Made by a program: the position numbers and the translations under genes | Part shown: one piece after another, positions 1-11,505 of the stretch | Numbering within the stretch: the stretch's first letter is position 1 | Layout of the letters: the number at the start of each line of letters is the position of its first letter | The notes under the pieces: generated by a model | The model's input: the letters and a program-made list of their open reading frames with translations, nothing else | Told to the model about the DNA's origin: nothing | The model's database searches: none | Source of the DNA: Dolomedes plantarius | Taxonomy: Eukaryota > Arthropoda > Arachnida > Araneae > Dolomedidae | NCBI GenBank assembly: GCA_907164885.2 | Contig: OU015500.1 | Coordinates: 50,313,033 to 50,377,032, forward strand | Reading direction: 5' to 3' | DNA: 64,000 bases

Positions 1-1228
1 TATAAATTTAGCGATGAATACATGATAAAATGGTTATAGATCCGATTAACAACTGCTTCTATAAATACATTTTTAGCGATTTCGCGCTATATCTCGATAT
101 CTTTGAATTTCCTTTGGTTTTGGTGGTGATCAGTAGATGAATTAAGACTCAACAGAACTATTGCATCCCCAGATATCGCCAATGTTAACCAGTTAGAACT
201 ATAGCTTTTACACATCTTTTAAAATTAATTCAGTGAAAATAACATATGCCATAATTTTATCAAACTTTTTTCATTCGATTTCCACGTTATTAGGGGGATT
301 GCTGAATTTCAAAAATATAGTAAGTACTCTCGAGCACGCCTTTTTTTGTGGGTATTAAACCACAAAAAAATAAAAGCCAAGTGTTTGTGCTACATAGATT
401 TAAATCACTTTAAATATGAGAAACTTGCTCGTAATCCGAAACTCAAATCCGAAAATAAAAATTTTTCTATAATCTTGCATGGACAGTATAATATTAAACG
501 ATATAAAAGTTAAATTACTGATAACTGCTCGGTATGACCAATTATTTATTAAAACGATAATCATTTTATATGCAGTAACTTCTCTTGTAAATGAAAAAAA
601 AACCTGAGAAATATACTTGTTTCAATTTCATTTGATCCGAGGTAGAAAGTATGATATGGTTGGCTGATTTATGGTCCGAGTTATTGTATGCTTGTTAGGA
701 TAAAAGTACAAACTAGGAAGAAATAGAGATAACAACTGTTTAAAATTTTTCGATACATGTTCCTTAGAATTCGATATTTTTCGATGAAAGTATGATTTAC
801 TGTATTTTTTATGATGGCGGAAACAGAAAATAGGAAATTTATAAATAGTTTTGGAGTGGAAACACTTTGCCAAGTTTTACACTCCCCCCCCCCCCTTAAC
901 CATTAAAGGAAAGTTTTGAAAAAGTCATTATTTTTATACCGATTTTAATAATAAAAACATAAGTATATTCATTTTTTTTTGGGGGGGGGGGAATTGTCGG
1001 AAATATCTTTTCATTTTCAAATGACACCAAATTTTGCAGCCAAACGCTGGAAATTGAATTATGCAGTTTATTATTTTGCCTTTCGAAAAATCACATTGCA
1101 CGAAATTACTTTTTCTCTAATTGTTTAAAAATCGTGCAACTTTTATGAAACATATTTTGGATACAACAGTTTGTATTGAAAGAACAGTTTGTATTGAAAG
1201 ATATTTAGAAACAAAGTAATATATTGGA
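1..1228. other. AT-rich stretch, no gene seen
   Basis: No supported gene is seen here. The only longer open frame (628-873, minus) has low-complexity AT-driven composition and resembles no family I know. A homopolymer C run lies at about 883-896, and a T run followed by a G run at about 974-993. These two runs are complementary and could pair, but they look like simple-sequence drift. Confidence 0.6.
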
Positions 1229-2197
1229 CTAGCTGAACAGACGTGCTTCACTACGGAATACATTTTGGGATAATTACAATGAAAAAATAATGACATTTCT
1301 TTTTAGAGGATTTCCTTATAAACAATATGTTTTGTTTCTTCATTGGCCGGAACTAATATTACCAGGCTCGTCCGCAAACTTACGCGTGAGCAAGCTACGT
1401 AATCTTCCACAAAAGGTGTGGAAGACCGGGTGGTTTAAGATAATTTAAAAACTGTACCGGATAGTTAACGGCATCATCTGAATTACAGACAGTGTCTATC
1501 GACTTGTTGACCATTTCTTCCCCGTCAAAGGACTTTAGCAACATGTCATTAATGAATGCAGCTTGATCATTTTTTTGGGGTCAAAATGGCCTTTCCGCAA
1601 AACCATTCTATAGGCTTATTCTGTATTTGAGCAATGCCTGGATAAATGTGATCTATCAGTTCCTGGATGGTAGTCATTAATTTGTATTAAATTCTTAAAA
1701 AACTTGCATCTCAATTAGTCTAGCGGTTAAATTTTATCTTTTACTGTATTTTAATATCTTTTTGTCAATTTATTTCGTTGTTATGCACGTGACGATAAAT
1801 TAATTTAAAGTACCAGAAAAAGAAATCATGTGATCAGCATTTAATAAATTATATTCTAAAAATTAATCTTTAGAAATTCATCAAAAATCAGAAAATGGAG
1901 GTAAAGATTCGAAGAATATTCCATTTTAAAGGAATTTTTTTATCTTTCTCGTGATATAAATTTTATAACCCTCAGATTATTATTTTAAATGCAAACTCAA
2001 AAAAAAGTTGCAAAAACAGTTTAAAAATTTAATTTTAAAAAAATCTAAGAAGAATTTTTGAAAAATCTTCCTTAGTGCACCCCTACACTATAAGAAGAAT
2101 CGCCAGGCAAAATTTCAGCCCTTTAGGTTCAGCGGTTTGGTCTGTGCATTATATGTCAGTCAGTCAGTCAGTTACGGAACTGTTTTATAAATATAGA
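1229..2197 (-). mobile_element. Helitron-like element, remnant with helicase code
   Basis: Read on the minus strand, the element begins A|TCTATATTTATAAAAC at 2197 and ends CTAG|T at 1229-1232. A short hairpin (CGT...ACG stem, 8-base loop) lies about 9 bases before the CTAG. Insertion between A and T, a 5' TC, a 3' CTRR and a subterminal hairpin are the established Helitron signature, and no target duplication is expected. The body holds degenerate Helitron helicase code in the same orientation (separate entry), so the copy comes from an autonomous element that is now largely deleted. A GTCA tetranucleotide tract (2156-2171) lies just inside the 5' end. Termini are read directly; family assignment is from known Helitron structure. 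Confidence 0.7.
1390..1680 (-). pseudogene. Helitron (PIF1-type) helicase fragment
   Basis: Minus-strand translation gives QELIDHIYPGIAQIQNKPIE followed by a WFCGKAILTPKK segment, then, after a frame change near 1570-1580, a piece containing SIDTVCNSDDAVNYPVQFLN and LKPPGLPHLL. These match the C-terminal region of RepHel/PIF1-like helicases of Helitrons, where the 'W-C-AIL-PKN' block and the 'S-D-V...NYP-EFLN...PG-P' block occur in this order. Frameshifts and an in-frame stop make it a pseudogene. No Rep nuclease motif was found within the element, which is far too short to hold one. The strand agrees with the Helitron termini around it. Confidence 0.65.
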
Positions 2198-2842
2198 TTA
2201 CTTTTATCTAGTGATACCTTACTGACTAATCGGATTTAAGCGCCTCCAGATTACCCAGATTTACAGTCTCACATTCTGGGCATCAGCGTGGTTAAACTTG
2301 GAGATAAAAGTTGAAATACATAAATTTCAATATTTTTTTCTGGCGATTATCATTATGTAGTAATTTCAAGCCCCAAAGAAAATAACCAAGGATATTCCAC
2401 GATTTGCGATTCAATCATAAAAGTTCGCTCAAATAAGACAAAATTTCATGGAATATATTCCAGACAGAGGGGTCACTTAAGTAACTGTTAGGCATTAACA
2501 TTTGTTAATGACATTTTTTGGCATTTATTATGGTTTCCTCAGCATAGCATTTATGTCAAATCACACTGAAGGCAAAATAATTTCATAAGCAGAATTATTC
2601 TAAATTAGTAGCGGTCATTGCGAAATTTTGAGTTATAATTCCTGGCAAACTCTAGATTTTTTTTTTTAATTTGTGGGCCAGAGTGACTGCAGTTTTATTG
2701 TCACTAGTAAAAAATTTACGTAATTTCGCTTTTGGATTTCTTTAATCTCCGACTTACTTATCGGATAATGTATGCTGATAATAAGGGCGAGATCTCAGTC
2801 AAGGGCATCTGGGTACTTTGGAGACTTTTGCATACGGGATCA
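2198..2842. other. intergenic AT-rich, no feature recognised
   Basis: I see no gene, repeat boundary or RNA signature in this stretch. Confidence 0.5.
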
Positions 2843-3052
2843 TCAATAATAATCAATCGATCATTGATCCTCAATAATCAATCGGTCATTGATCATCAAT
2901 AATCAGTCGATCATTGATCATCAATAATCAATCGATCATTGATCATAAATAACCAATCGATCATTGATCATCAATAACCAATCGATCATTGGTCATCAAT
3001 AATCAATCGATCATTGATCATCAATAATCAATCGATCATTGATCACCAAAAA
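2843..3052. repeat. 25-bp satellite, about eight units
   Basis: A strict 25-base period is visible: the TCGATCATTGATC core (one unit reads TCGGTC) starts at 2857, 2882, 2907, 2932, 2957, 2982, 3007 and 3032. Units differ by only one to three substitutions. The core is rich in overlapping palindromes (ATCGAT, TGATCA), so either strand can form short hairpins. There are no spacers between units, so this is a satellite and not a CRISPR array. Confidence 0.9.
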
Positions 3053-3115
3053 TCATTTAATTTGTTCGAGCGCCGCTATAGCGAGAACTATGTCACGCTC
3101 TCTCAAATTTTTCCA
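3050..3115 (+). repeat. Dispersed direct repeat, copy 1 (satellite flank)
   Basis: The sequence following the satellite (TTTAATTTGTTCGAGCGCC, then TATAGCGAGAACTATGTCAC and a TTTTTC end) recurs at about 4065-4130 with few changes. In both places it follows ATTGATCA/ATTGATCG satellite-like sequence. This suggests that a repeat family carries the satellite at one edge. Confidence 0.6.
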
Positions 3116-3440
3116 CAAATTTCAAAATGAAATATTTTTATTAGAGTCTGCACTATGCAATTTTATTAACAACTCCTGGCCTTTATTCGACCTAATTTAA
3201 AACGTCGTTGAGGACACTTTTCGCAGCTGCCCGTCACTCGGCACACATTTTTCTCTGATACAACTTTAAGGCTGCTTTGTACGTACTCACCCTATTGGGT
3301 TCTTCCACCTCAGTGTTAACTTATGAAGAAAATTTGTCTACTATTTACAACTACATAAATGCTGAAGATCTAATAAAAAGGGTATTTTTTCCCCAAATAA
3401 TTTAAAATTAAAAATATTATTTACATTTTTGCAAAAAAAA

Positions 3441-3553
3441 AAAAGTCAGGTAGTCTCTTCTAACGAAACTACCGCGGGATATTAACGTAGGATTACTTAT
3501 CGTTGCTGACCTCTTTTGTATTTATATATGTATGTATGTGTTATGTATATATG

Positions 3554-3613
<60 letters not shown>

Positions 3614-3785
3614 TGAGTCAAAATTTTGACGCATTTTGGTACTTTTCTGTTTAATTGTTTATCGCTTGCCCAAGCGATAAAGACTGGGTTTCGGCTGCCA
3701 AAATTATAACTCTCGAAGCAGAACATCTGAAATTTTGCTTTCCGGAGGACCGTTATGTAGGAACGTAATCCTATGTTAAAAAAAG
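3441..3785 (+). repeat. Interspersed repeat family A, copy 1
   Basis: First of three same-orientation copies (others near 11.2 kb and 31.4 kb). It opens with a GGTAGT...ACTACC hairpin (3449-3473), then TTAACGTAGGATTAC near 3482, and closes with the complementary GTAATCCTATGTTAA near 3766-3780. The motif therefore forms a ~15-base terminal inverted repeat. The body contains TTTTGGTACTTTTCTGTTTA and CCAAGCGATA. This copy carries a (TA)n(GT)n microsatellite (3555-3612). Class is uncertain: it could be a short TIR MITE with an extra hairpin, or a SINE-like element. Confidence 0.65.
3555..3612. repeat. (TA)n(GT)n microsatellite
   Basis: An uninterrupted TA run followed by a GT run, inside copy 1 of repeat family A. 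Copy 2 has a shorter TA/GT-like tract at the same place and copy 3 has none, so the tract grew after insertion. Confidence 0.9.
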
Positions 3786-4064
3786 TGAAAAATGCCCAAA
3801 GGTGTAAAATTTCTTCTTTATTACGGAGTACAGTTTTTCAAAAAACATCTTTAAATCAATGTCGGCAATCCTTCAAAACATTTTCTCTATAGGTTAACAT
3901 TGAGGTGAGCGAATCCAATATAGTTAGTACACAACAGACTTAATAGGATCTTATAAAATTTCAGTTTTTCGTAAATCTTTAATCTCGCTAATACGTGTTT
4001 GATCTCGCTAATACGTGTTTGGTCTCACTAATACATGTTTGGTCATTGCGTGATCATTGATCGT

Positions 4065-4130
4065 CAAGATAATTTAATTTGTTCGGGCGCCATTGTAACG
4101 AGAACTATGTTACAATGTATAAAATTTTTC
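4065..4130 (+). repeat. Dispersed direct repeat, copy 2
   Basis: Second copy of the 3050-3115 segment (ATTTAATTTGTTCGGGCGCC and TAACGAGAACTATGTTAC). It is preceded by a degenerate tandem of CTAATACGTGTTTGGTCTCG-type units (3990-4040) and one ATCATTGATCG motif from the 25-bp satellite. Confidence 0.6.
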
Positions 4131-5375
4131 AGTATTCCCTCTTTGTAAATCGTCATTTGTTTGCCCAATAATTGAATTTGGGGATTTACGTTTCCCTGAG
4201 AGACGATCCGTCATTTACATCAACATGCTATGTCATCATTCCCTAATGACTCGTACCATAACATACAATACATTTAACTTTTCATGCAATAAGTTCACAC
4301 AATAAGTTTTCGTGATAAAATTCAATAAATCTGTTTCACACAGTGCTTTGCATTCTTTTTTTTTAAATCAAAATATTAAAATTGTAACTGACTTTCTGAC
4401 ATCAAAGGTGGAAGACTGGGTTTATTAATAAATTTAAGCAGATAATAATTTCCATACTTGGATAACACGCTAAAAGATTGAAACTACCTAAAAAGCAGTT
4501 GTAAAATTGCATTCCTGAGATGACTTACGCTTCGATGCGTGTTTCAACCTCAATGACCAAAGTCATTAATTCTGAAAGTTAATCTTGATTCTGTCTGCGC
4601 AGATTTACAGATAAAAGTCTGTTCACAATAAGAAAGCACACTAAGGGGAATAATTAATTTTCAGATCTTGCGCCCGATCCATTTCTTTCAGTCATCTGGG
4701 AATAAACTGAGGATGCTGAATCAAATGAAACAAAATAAAATTGAATGTTATGGAGTATTTAATTTGAGAAAGAGTTTTTATAATTGAAACTTATAAAGAT
4801 AAGGTATCATTTTTTTGTGGTGAAAAAAAAAGTGTGTAGGTTGGAAAAATAACTTCTTCTGGGTTCTAATTTGAGCTCTCATGTAGCTGAAAGAAAAATA
4901 AAAGTTTTCCTTTTTTAGAAAGGGGGAAAAAGTTTTTTTTTGTTCTCTACGGAGAAAGTAGAAAATCGGATGAAAAGGTCTAATTTTAAATTGCAAAACA
5001 TCTGCTTATATTGAATTCCTTTGTAACATTTATATTATCAAATAGGTAAATAATTTCTTACAATATGTATTTTTAGAACCTTAGAGGACTCAATAAATAA
5101 TAATAAGTAAATAAAAGGGTGCAAAATTTTCCCTGGATAATCAGTTAAAAAAAATTTTAAATGGTGTCACTGAAAGTTTTAATTAAATTAGTATTATTGT
5201 CATTTCAGGAGAAAACAACTTTATCTCGCTTTAAATATTTATTAAATTTTCCTTCACACACACACACACACACAAAATAATAATTGCTCTGGATTTTATT
5301 CCGCAACCCGCTGCTCTCTGCAAAGATGTACCGATTATGAACCATTTTAAACACATCATGATATTTACTATATAA
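4131..5375. other. AT-rich stretch with a small CA repeat
   Basis: No gene is supported. The open frame at 4778-4996 (minus) is driven by T/A runs. A (CA)n microsatellite lies at 5255-5274 and an ATA trinucleotide tract just before the foldback element at about 5372-5390. Confidence 0.5.
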
Positions 5376-5463
5376 TAATAATAATAATACACAGAAAAAT
5401 ATACAATTCCTACATTATTTGCATGTTAAAAAATTGAGTTTATTCCGCAGCCAATATCAATAA

Positions 5464-5767
5464 TCCTTTGAAACCTGTGTCTTGTAAGTTGAAAGTAGTT
5501 CGTATATAATTTCGATACCCTTTGTAAAGCCACTAATTGCTACCTCGTTATTTCGCATTAGTCGAAGGTATATCAGAATTAAGGGAATATTTCAAAAAAG
5601 ATAATATAAGTATTATATAGTACTTATATTATCTTTTTGAAATATTCCCTTAATTCTGATATACTTTCGACTAATGCGAAATAACGAGGTAGAAATTAGT
5701 AGCTTTAAAATTGTATCGAAATTATATGCGAACTATTTTCAACTTACAAGACACGGGTTTCAAAGGA
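5464..5767. repeat. Near-perfect palindrome, ~148-bp arms, 8-bp spacer
   Basis: The left arm runs from CTTTGAAACC to ATAATATAAGTA (ends 5612) and the right arm from TACTTATATTAT (5621) to GGGTTTCAAAGG. Arms match over nearly their whole length apart from scattered substitutions and short indels. The 8-base spacer is 5613-5620. Such a structure can extrude a cruciform and is normally unstable in cloning and prone to assembly artefacts. Confidence 0.85.
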
Positions 5768-5994
5768 CTAGCAGCTACGCGACCAGCATGGTCGCTTTCA
5801 GTTTTATATTTTCTTTTGCAAAACATCTCAACTGAAAGTAACATATGTAAAGAATGTTACCATTACCCGTCATCATAAATATACGTTGTTAAGGGGTATT
5901 CTCTACAAGGCTAACATCGTGATTAAAAAATGCGAATTTTCATTACTTCAGAACAGAGTTAAAGATAAGACTGAGAAACCCAACAATGATTTGA

Positions 5995-6272
5995 AAAATT
6001 ACATCCCTCTCTGCATGTACTATTTTTCAAAATTTAGATTTCTACACTTTATCGTTACATCATATAAGAAATTGTTAGTGGAAAATATTTTCACTTAAAA
6101 ATATGGAGTAAAAATTCAGCAAGTACTAAAATGTAGTGTAGAATACATCACTCTCTGTATGTACTATTGTTCACAATTCAGATATCTACACTTAATCATA
6201 TCAAATAATAAATTGTTGGGAAAAATTTCTTCACTTATAACATGGAGTAAAAATTCAGCAAGTACTGAAAAA
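5995..6272 (+). repeat. Tandem duplication, ~147-bp unit (2 copies)
   Basis: Two adjacent diverged copies: CATCCCTCTCTGCATGTACT...GGAGTAAAAATTCAGCAAGT (5995-6126) and CATCACTCTCTGTATGTACT...GGAGTAAAAATTCAGCAAGT (6142-6268). They lie inside the foldback element, right of the palindrome. The small open frames here (5886-6098 and 6159-6374) are by-products of the repeat. Confidence 0.75.
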
Positions 6273-6706
6273 GTGTACAAAATTAACAATTACTGGCTTT
6301 TGGTTGCTGTGCTGGCGACAGTTAAGCCTAACCTCGCGATCATTTATGCTTTCTCTTTCACGCCTCTCTCTTAATGAATTATTTCTTCTTCGCTTTCTTT
6401 CTTGAGACTGTTCCCAATTTTCAATTGATCGTGCAACTCGCGTTCGAGGTTTCCTGATTTCAGTGCGCAAATCCATGTTGACACGCGGTTGCAAATTGCG
6501 GACGGCAACTAATGTTTACATCTGGTAGTTGCAGTCGTTGCCATTCGGAGTGTAGAAGTATCGTCGATTTTTGTGCCGCATACCTACTCGTTTTATATAT
6601 AGAGATTATTAGATTTTTGATATTGGCTGCGGAATAAACTCATTTTTTTAAACAACCAAATAATGTAGGAATTGTATATTTTTCTGTGTAGTATTATTAT
6701 TATTTT

Positions 6707-7702
6707 ACTGCCTAGAGTTAGGAAATATCCTAAACGTACCTATTACTATCAATTCTAGAATTCTTTGCAGTGTGATTTGCAGGAAATAAATAATCTTTTT
6801 CCTATTTATAAAATAAAATAAAAATGCCAATTTATTTTCCTATAATAATCTACTTTAGTCGATTTTTCATCGTTCTCTGCGCTTAGATTTATTTTCTTAA
6901 TATCTATACGTCCCCTCGTCTACGGAACTTTCTATTGTCATAATTTTACATTTAAGTGACCATGTTCCTTTGTAGGTTGGCCAGGATATACCAAGGGACT
7001 ATCTCTTGTTTATTACGGGGAAAACGTTATGTCGTAAGATGTATATTTTGAATTTCATCTAGCTATGGGCAGTTATTAACTTTTCGCAGAGTTCCTCTTA
7101 GGGAAGTGGCAGACAGTAAAGACCTAGTTCAGGTACGTTTCGTGTCTAAATATTATTTATTTAAAAGATAGAGTTTATCGTAATTTCCTCTTTTTCAAAT
7201 AAAGGAATTAGGGTTGCAAGATTATTTGTTGGCATCTCCTTTTCAAAATTTCAGAAATGTAATACCGATTCAAAGCTCTTATGGCAACCCATCCAATTAT
7301 GATAATTTAAATTTTTTTATCAGTAATAGAAGTCAATTAACGTTCTTATTTTTCATCTGCGATCTTACTGTCACATAGAGACCTGCCGGTCATAAATTAG
7401 TGAGAAAGTTTCGGTGGCTTTGAGGCTTGTTATTTTGCTAAGGCCAATGCTTCCGGATCTCACCTTTTAATTTCTAAGGATTTGAAGCGTCGGCTTGCTT
7501 AATTCGATAGTTTCTATTCTTTTTATTGACATTATTTCTTAGACAAAATGTATTTTTGCCAACGTCCACCTCATAACGGCTACCCAACGACGATTTAGAT
7601 TTTTCTCTCACTATGATGTGCCAAGGGAATTTACGTCACATTTGCTAATTATTTAATGAGTATATATAGTTAACCTTTGTAGATCCCGAGGAATGGTTAT
7701 GA

Positions 7703-7738
<36 letters not shown>

Positions 7739-8621
7739 CGTGTGTGTGTGTGCAAGTAACAAGAAAATGCGTTTTCCTAAATTACTTTTAAAGTATATTC
7801 TATTTTTAATAACGCACGACCCCTCTTTCAAATTTCGACCTAAAAATAATGTAAATTATATTTTATATTAGCCCTGCAGATCATTAAGCAGGCATTTGAA
7901 ATATCTGAATTCCATAACATCACCAAATATGGCCCGAACCGAACGCCTCATTAAATTTGTATATAATAAATAAGTCCTGCTTTCAAATTCTTCCTTTTGG
8001 TAAAACACAGATCAGCGTGTGATCTAGCAATTAATTAATCCCCGCGAGAACCACGACGTGGATACGTGAACACCACGAGACTAAATTTGTCCAATTAAAA
8101 AATAAGTAATTTAGGCCCTCTGGTGTCAATATCACCAAACACTCATTTAATATTTGCCTGAACAGAAGACTTCTCTCTCTTCGCGCCTAACTGTCGTTGC
8201 TGTTGGATCTGCTGTCCACGGACACCAGAAGTCCGTTAGTCACGACGGCTCTTGTCTTAACTCTGTCATGTAATCAGCTCTCCGCGCCCCGTCCTGTTGC
8301 ATGGACGCCGGGCAAGGCCAGTAGCCACTGCAGCTATTGCCTTCTGATAAATAAAACACGTCTTGGAATTTGTATATTTCTTCTATGGCTCCATTTGTGT
8401 GTTTCTCTCCTGAATTTCTTCAGTGCTTTCCTGGATGAACACTTCGCCCGACTGCATCTCTCCAAGTTGTCCGCAGTTATGCAATTCATTCGGTTGTTTC
8501 CCCCATCACTCAACGAGCGACTGCATCTATATGATCAACGCTCCCCCGTGCCGACTGCATCTCCAATAAGTTCATTCGCATCAATTCCCGTGTGTTAAAT
8601 TTATTCCCCATTGTGATAATT

Positions 8622-8660
<39 letters not shown>

Positions 8661-9059
8661 AGAAAATGGCTAAGAAATGTTTATTCTGTTGTGGTGTATA
8701 TTCTATTCTAAGCAATGCCATGTAAGAATTCAAAAATCGCTATGTTGGATGCGATTCCTTTTATTCTTTTTTATTAAAAATTCTGTGCAGATTATTGTTC
8801 AAGCTGTTGACATTTTGAAGTCAATTATTCATTTTGTAAAACCTCATTCCGAAGGGTTATTCAGTATGTCATGGATTCAACACTTATGTGTTAAAATGAA
8901 GTCAATATTAAATGAATTTTAAGGATACAAGCATTGAAGTAAATTTTTTAGTGTTGACTTATTATTCAAGTATTATTAAGATGGTGTTAAAGGTAAGCCA
9001 TTCCAGTGTTACCTTTATTTAAAGAAGTAAAAAGATTGATTAGTTGCCCTTCAAAATTG
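6707..9059. other. AT-rich stretch with microsatellites, no gene recognised
   Basis: Two microsatellites are present: (TA)n(GT)n at 7706-7752 and (AT)n at 8626-8656. A less AT-rich block at about 8035-8600 contains an open frame of 133 codons (8197-8598, +). It lacks domain signatures, and its low-complexity Ser/Leu/Pro composition does not convince me. It may be an old LTR or untranslated sequence, but no boundary was identified. Confidence 0.5.
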
Positions 9060-9509
9060 CAATTTTTAGTCAGATGTTTCAGTGATACTTTTTTGTGCTG
9101 AAAGTATACTTCTTCTACAATGTCACGACTTTATTTGAAACGTTCTACTGGGACACTCTCTTTTGGGGTAGGGTGGGGAGGGGGAACAATAAATATCTTG
9201 GCTACATGCATAAAGATTGATTTGTTGCACTTAAACAAGAACATTAAATATTTTTGTTAATGGATTCTCATACAGTCCACTAAGATATAAAATTATATTA
9301 ATAAAATAACTGACCCCACAAGCAGTGCTTTTTCAAACTTAGGTGTCTAAAATTGTATAATCCAATATAAAAAAATATTTGTTTAGGAGTTGAATATTTC
9401 GCACTTTAAAAGAGAAAATTATAGTTATCATCTGTGAAAAGATGCGTCATAAAATCACAATACGAAAAGAAAAATAACTTCTCACGTTTTATTCTTATTT
9501 GTTTCCAGT

Positions 9510-9981
9510 GAACTCTCGAAGAGTTTCCTCCATTTTGGAAGCATGATAGATATGGAATACCAAAAGAGGTGACATATTTAGATGACTATATCAAAATATT
9601 CTTAACTGTAAACCGAGAAGATAAAAACTTCTATGTACCGAATCAAAGAGCTGTGGAGTGATGAATAAAAAAGCTCAGCGAGAGACTAGTAAAAATTTCC
9701 AGAAGAGAAGATGGGAAAAGATACATATTTCCTCTTGGTTTTTTTGCTCTAAAATAATAGAACAGTTTGGTTTGATTTATGCGACTGGACGGAGGCCTCG
9801 ATGGCAAAAAAAAAATTACATGCTTCTCAACTCTATAAATGAAAGAGTCAACTCAGCTTTGGGTACTTTTTGATATTAAAAAAAGAAATTGACTGAAAAA
9901 TACTATGTGAGTTTAGATTGTGAAACGACGTATCGAAATGATTTTTTCGTGCATGAAGCTTTTAGCATTGTTCAAACTAAA
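9510..9981 (+). pseudogene. Unidentified exon-like coding fragment
   Basis: A good 3' splice signal (TTCTTATTTGTTTCCAG, ends 9509) is followed by an open frame containing FPPFWKHDRYGIPKEV and TVNREDKNFYVPNQRAVE, ending in tandem stops at about 9661. Beyond these the same frame continues with further stops. A separate frame shows YYVSLDCETTYRNDFFVHEA at about 9901-9960. Amino-acid composition looks like a real globular protein and not translated AT noise. I do not recognise the family. It lies between the inverted repeats of the 9060-11786 element and may be its degraded gene or captured host exon sequence. Confidence 0.35.
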
Positions 9982-11209
9982 TCATTTGCCAATGAAAACC
10001 TTTCAGCATCTTTTATGTATTTTAATATCTAATATATCTTTTAGAGATAAAGCCATTATACATTTACACATATGAATATACGAACTTAATGGTTTTAAAA
10101 TGCACAAAAACACATGTAAATAAGTATGTGTGTTTATATGACAATAAAGGTCGATTTTATGTCAAAATAAAATTTAGATTAACTGTCCAGAATTCTAGCA
10201 AATGGAAGTCTAATTTGAATAATTACATTAAATTTAGGAAACAATTCAGCTTCTGTATTAAAAATTCTCAAATAATGAGATTTGTTTATTTTTTTGTACC
10301 TAACATGTTTGATAAAGATTTTTGGTGTAAAAAGGGCTTAAGTAAAAAAAAGTGATTTTTTAGATATTTGTTAGTATTGGTAAAAAAAAAATCTTTTGAC
10401 TTGCATAAAAGGCTTATTTATACGAAGTTTGTATACAAAAGTACATTTATTTGTTAATTAAAATTATTGTTCTGCGATTGGTGTAAAAACCAATAACTTG
10501 GTTTATTTAAATCACTGTGTTGGACTTAAGCCCTTTATACCGGGCACCTTAGAATTATTAACATGGAACTGAAAAAACTGGATTTTATTACAAATTTTTT
10601 AAATATTCTGTCAAAACTGAAATTAATAATCTTAATTATAGCTAATTGTGAATATAATTTAAATCATGAAAATAAATTAAAAAATCCCCATCACTTTATT
10701 CCAAAACGGCAGACTGAGGGTTTTGTGTAGTATTTTGACTGAAACATTTTATAAATATTAAAAAATCTGAAAATGTTTGTTACATAGGACACCAATAATT
10801 ATGTAATTTCTTTATTTCTAGAAAAACTAAGCGTATTTTTGTAAAATGATCCTAATTCAATTGTAAGGATGAAGTTAAAGTTTGAAAAAGTTTTTGATTA
10901 TATACGAGAAAATATCAGACATTGAGTTTGGTTAAAATGTTTTATGATTAATAAATTTTGTTACACAACTAGAAATGAAACTGAAAATGTTTGATTCACA
11001 GTTAATCATTTATTTGCTTAGTTTTTTTATTTTTAGGGAAAGTGAGATCAGTTTTCCATTTTCCTATTAAATGGGTGCACATTTTGAAGACTGAAGTTTA
11101 ATTTAGGAAATACGTTCTAAATTGTATACTGAAATCAATGAAAACTTTCATATTTTTTAATGTTTATATTTGACATAAATTGTAAAAATAATTGTAAAGG
11201 AAGAAAAAA
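9982..11209. other. Interior of the 9-11.8 kb element, no gene recognised
   Basis: AT-rich sequence. The 88-codon frame at 10089-10355 (+) is Lys/Asn/Phe-rich with no motif. It could belong to the degraded gene upstream, but nothing supports that beyond proximity. Confidence 0.4.
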
Positions 11210-11505
11210 AATTTCGGGTAGTCTCTTCTAACGAAACTACCGCGGGTTTTTAACGTAGGTTTACTTATCATTGCTTACCTCTTTTGTATGTGTATATGTA
11301 CGCATGTATATATATACGTAAGTCAAATTTGTAACGTATTTTGGTACTTTTCTGTTTAACTGTTTACTGTTTGCCGAAGCGATACAGGCTGGGTTTGGCA
11401 TGCTGTCAAAATTATAACTCGCGAGGACGGATGGATGGATGGTTTTAGCGTCTGAAATTTTGCTTTCCGAAGGACCGTTATGCAGGAGAGTAATCCTACG
11501 TTTAA
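11210..11505 (+). repeat. Interspersed repeat family A, copy 2
   Basis: Second copy of the repeat at 3441-3785: the GGTAGT...ACTACC hairpin at 11217-11241, TTTAACGTAGGTTTAC, TTTTGGTACTTTTCTGTTTA and a terminal GTAATCCTACGTTTAAA. A GGAT tetranucleotide run (11427-11442) is unique to this copy. It is inserted inside the 9060-11786 inverted-repeat element, so it is younger than that element. Confidence 0.65.

Larger units (their letters stand above)
5376..6706. mobile_element. Foldback-type element with nested inverted repeats
   Basis: The outer arms are TAATAATACACAGAAAAATA...AATTCCTACATTATTTG (5378-5463) and its reverse complement at about 6613-6706 (CAAATAATGTAGGAATTG, then TATTTTTCTGTGTAGTATTA). 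Adjacent to the left outer arm is a second, larger inverted repeat (5464-5612 against 5621-5767) with only an 8-base spacer. No coding capacity is recognisable. It could be a foldback element or a MITE that partly duplicated in inverted orientation. Flanking ATA/TAT simple repeats obscure any target duplication. Confidence 0.65.

Noticed and set aside
883..993. C-run and G-run as arms of a hairpin
   Set aside because: Only homopolymers pair; flanks do not extend the stem. More likely slippage tracts.
2843..3052. Regularly spaced 25-bp palindromic repeats, CRISPR-like at first sight
   Set aside because: Units are directly contiguous with no spacers, and the sequence is clearly eukaryotic; it is a satellite.
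8197..8598. 133-codon plus-strand ORF, less AT-rich
   Set aside because: No recognisable motif or domain, Ser/Leu/Pro low complexity, no splice or context support.
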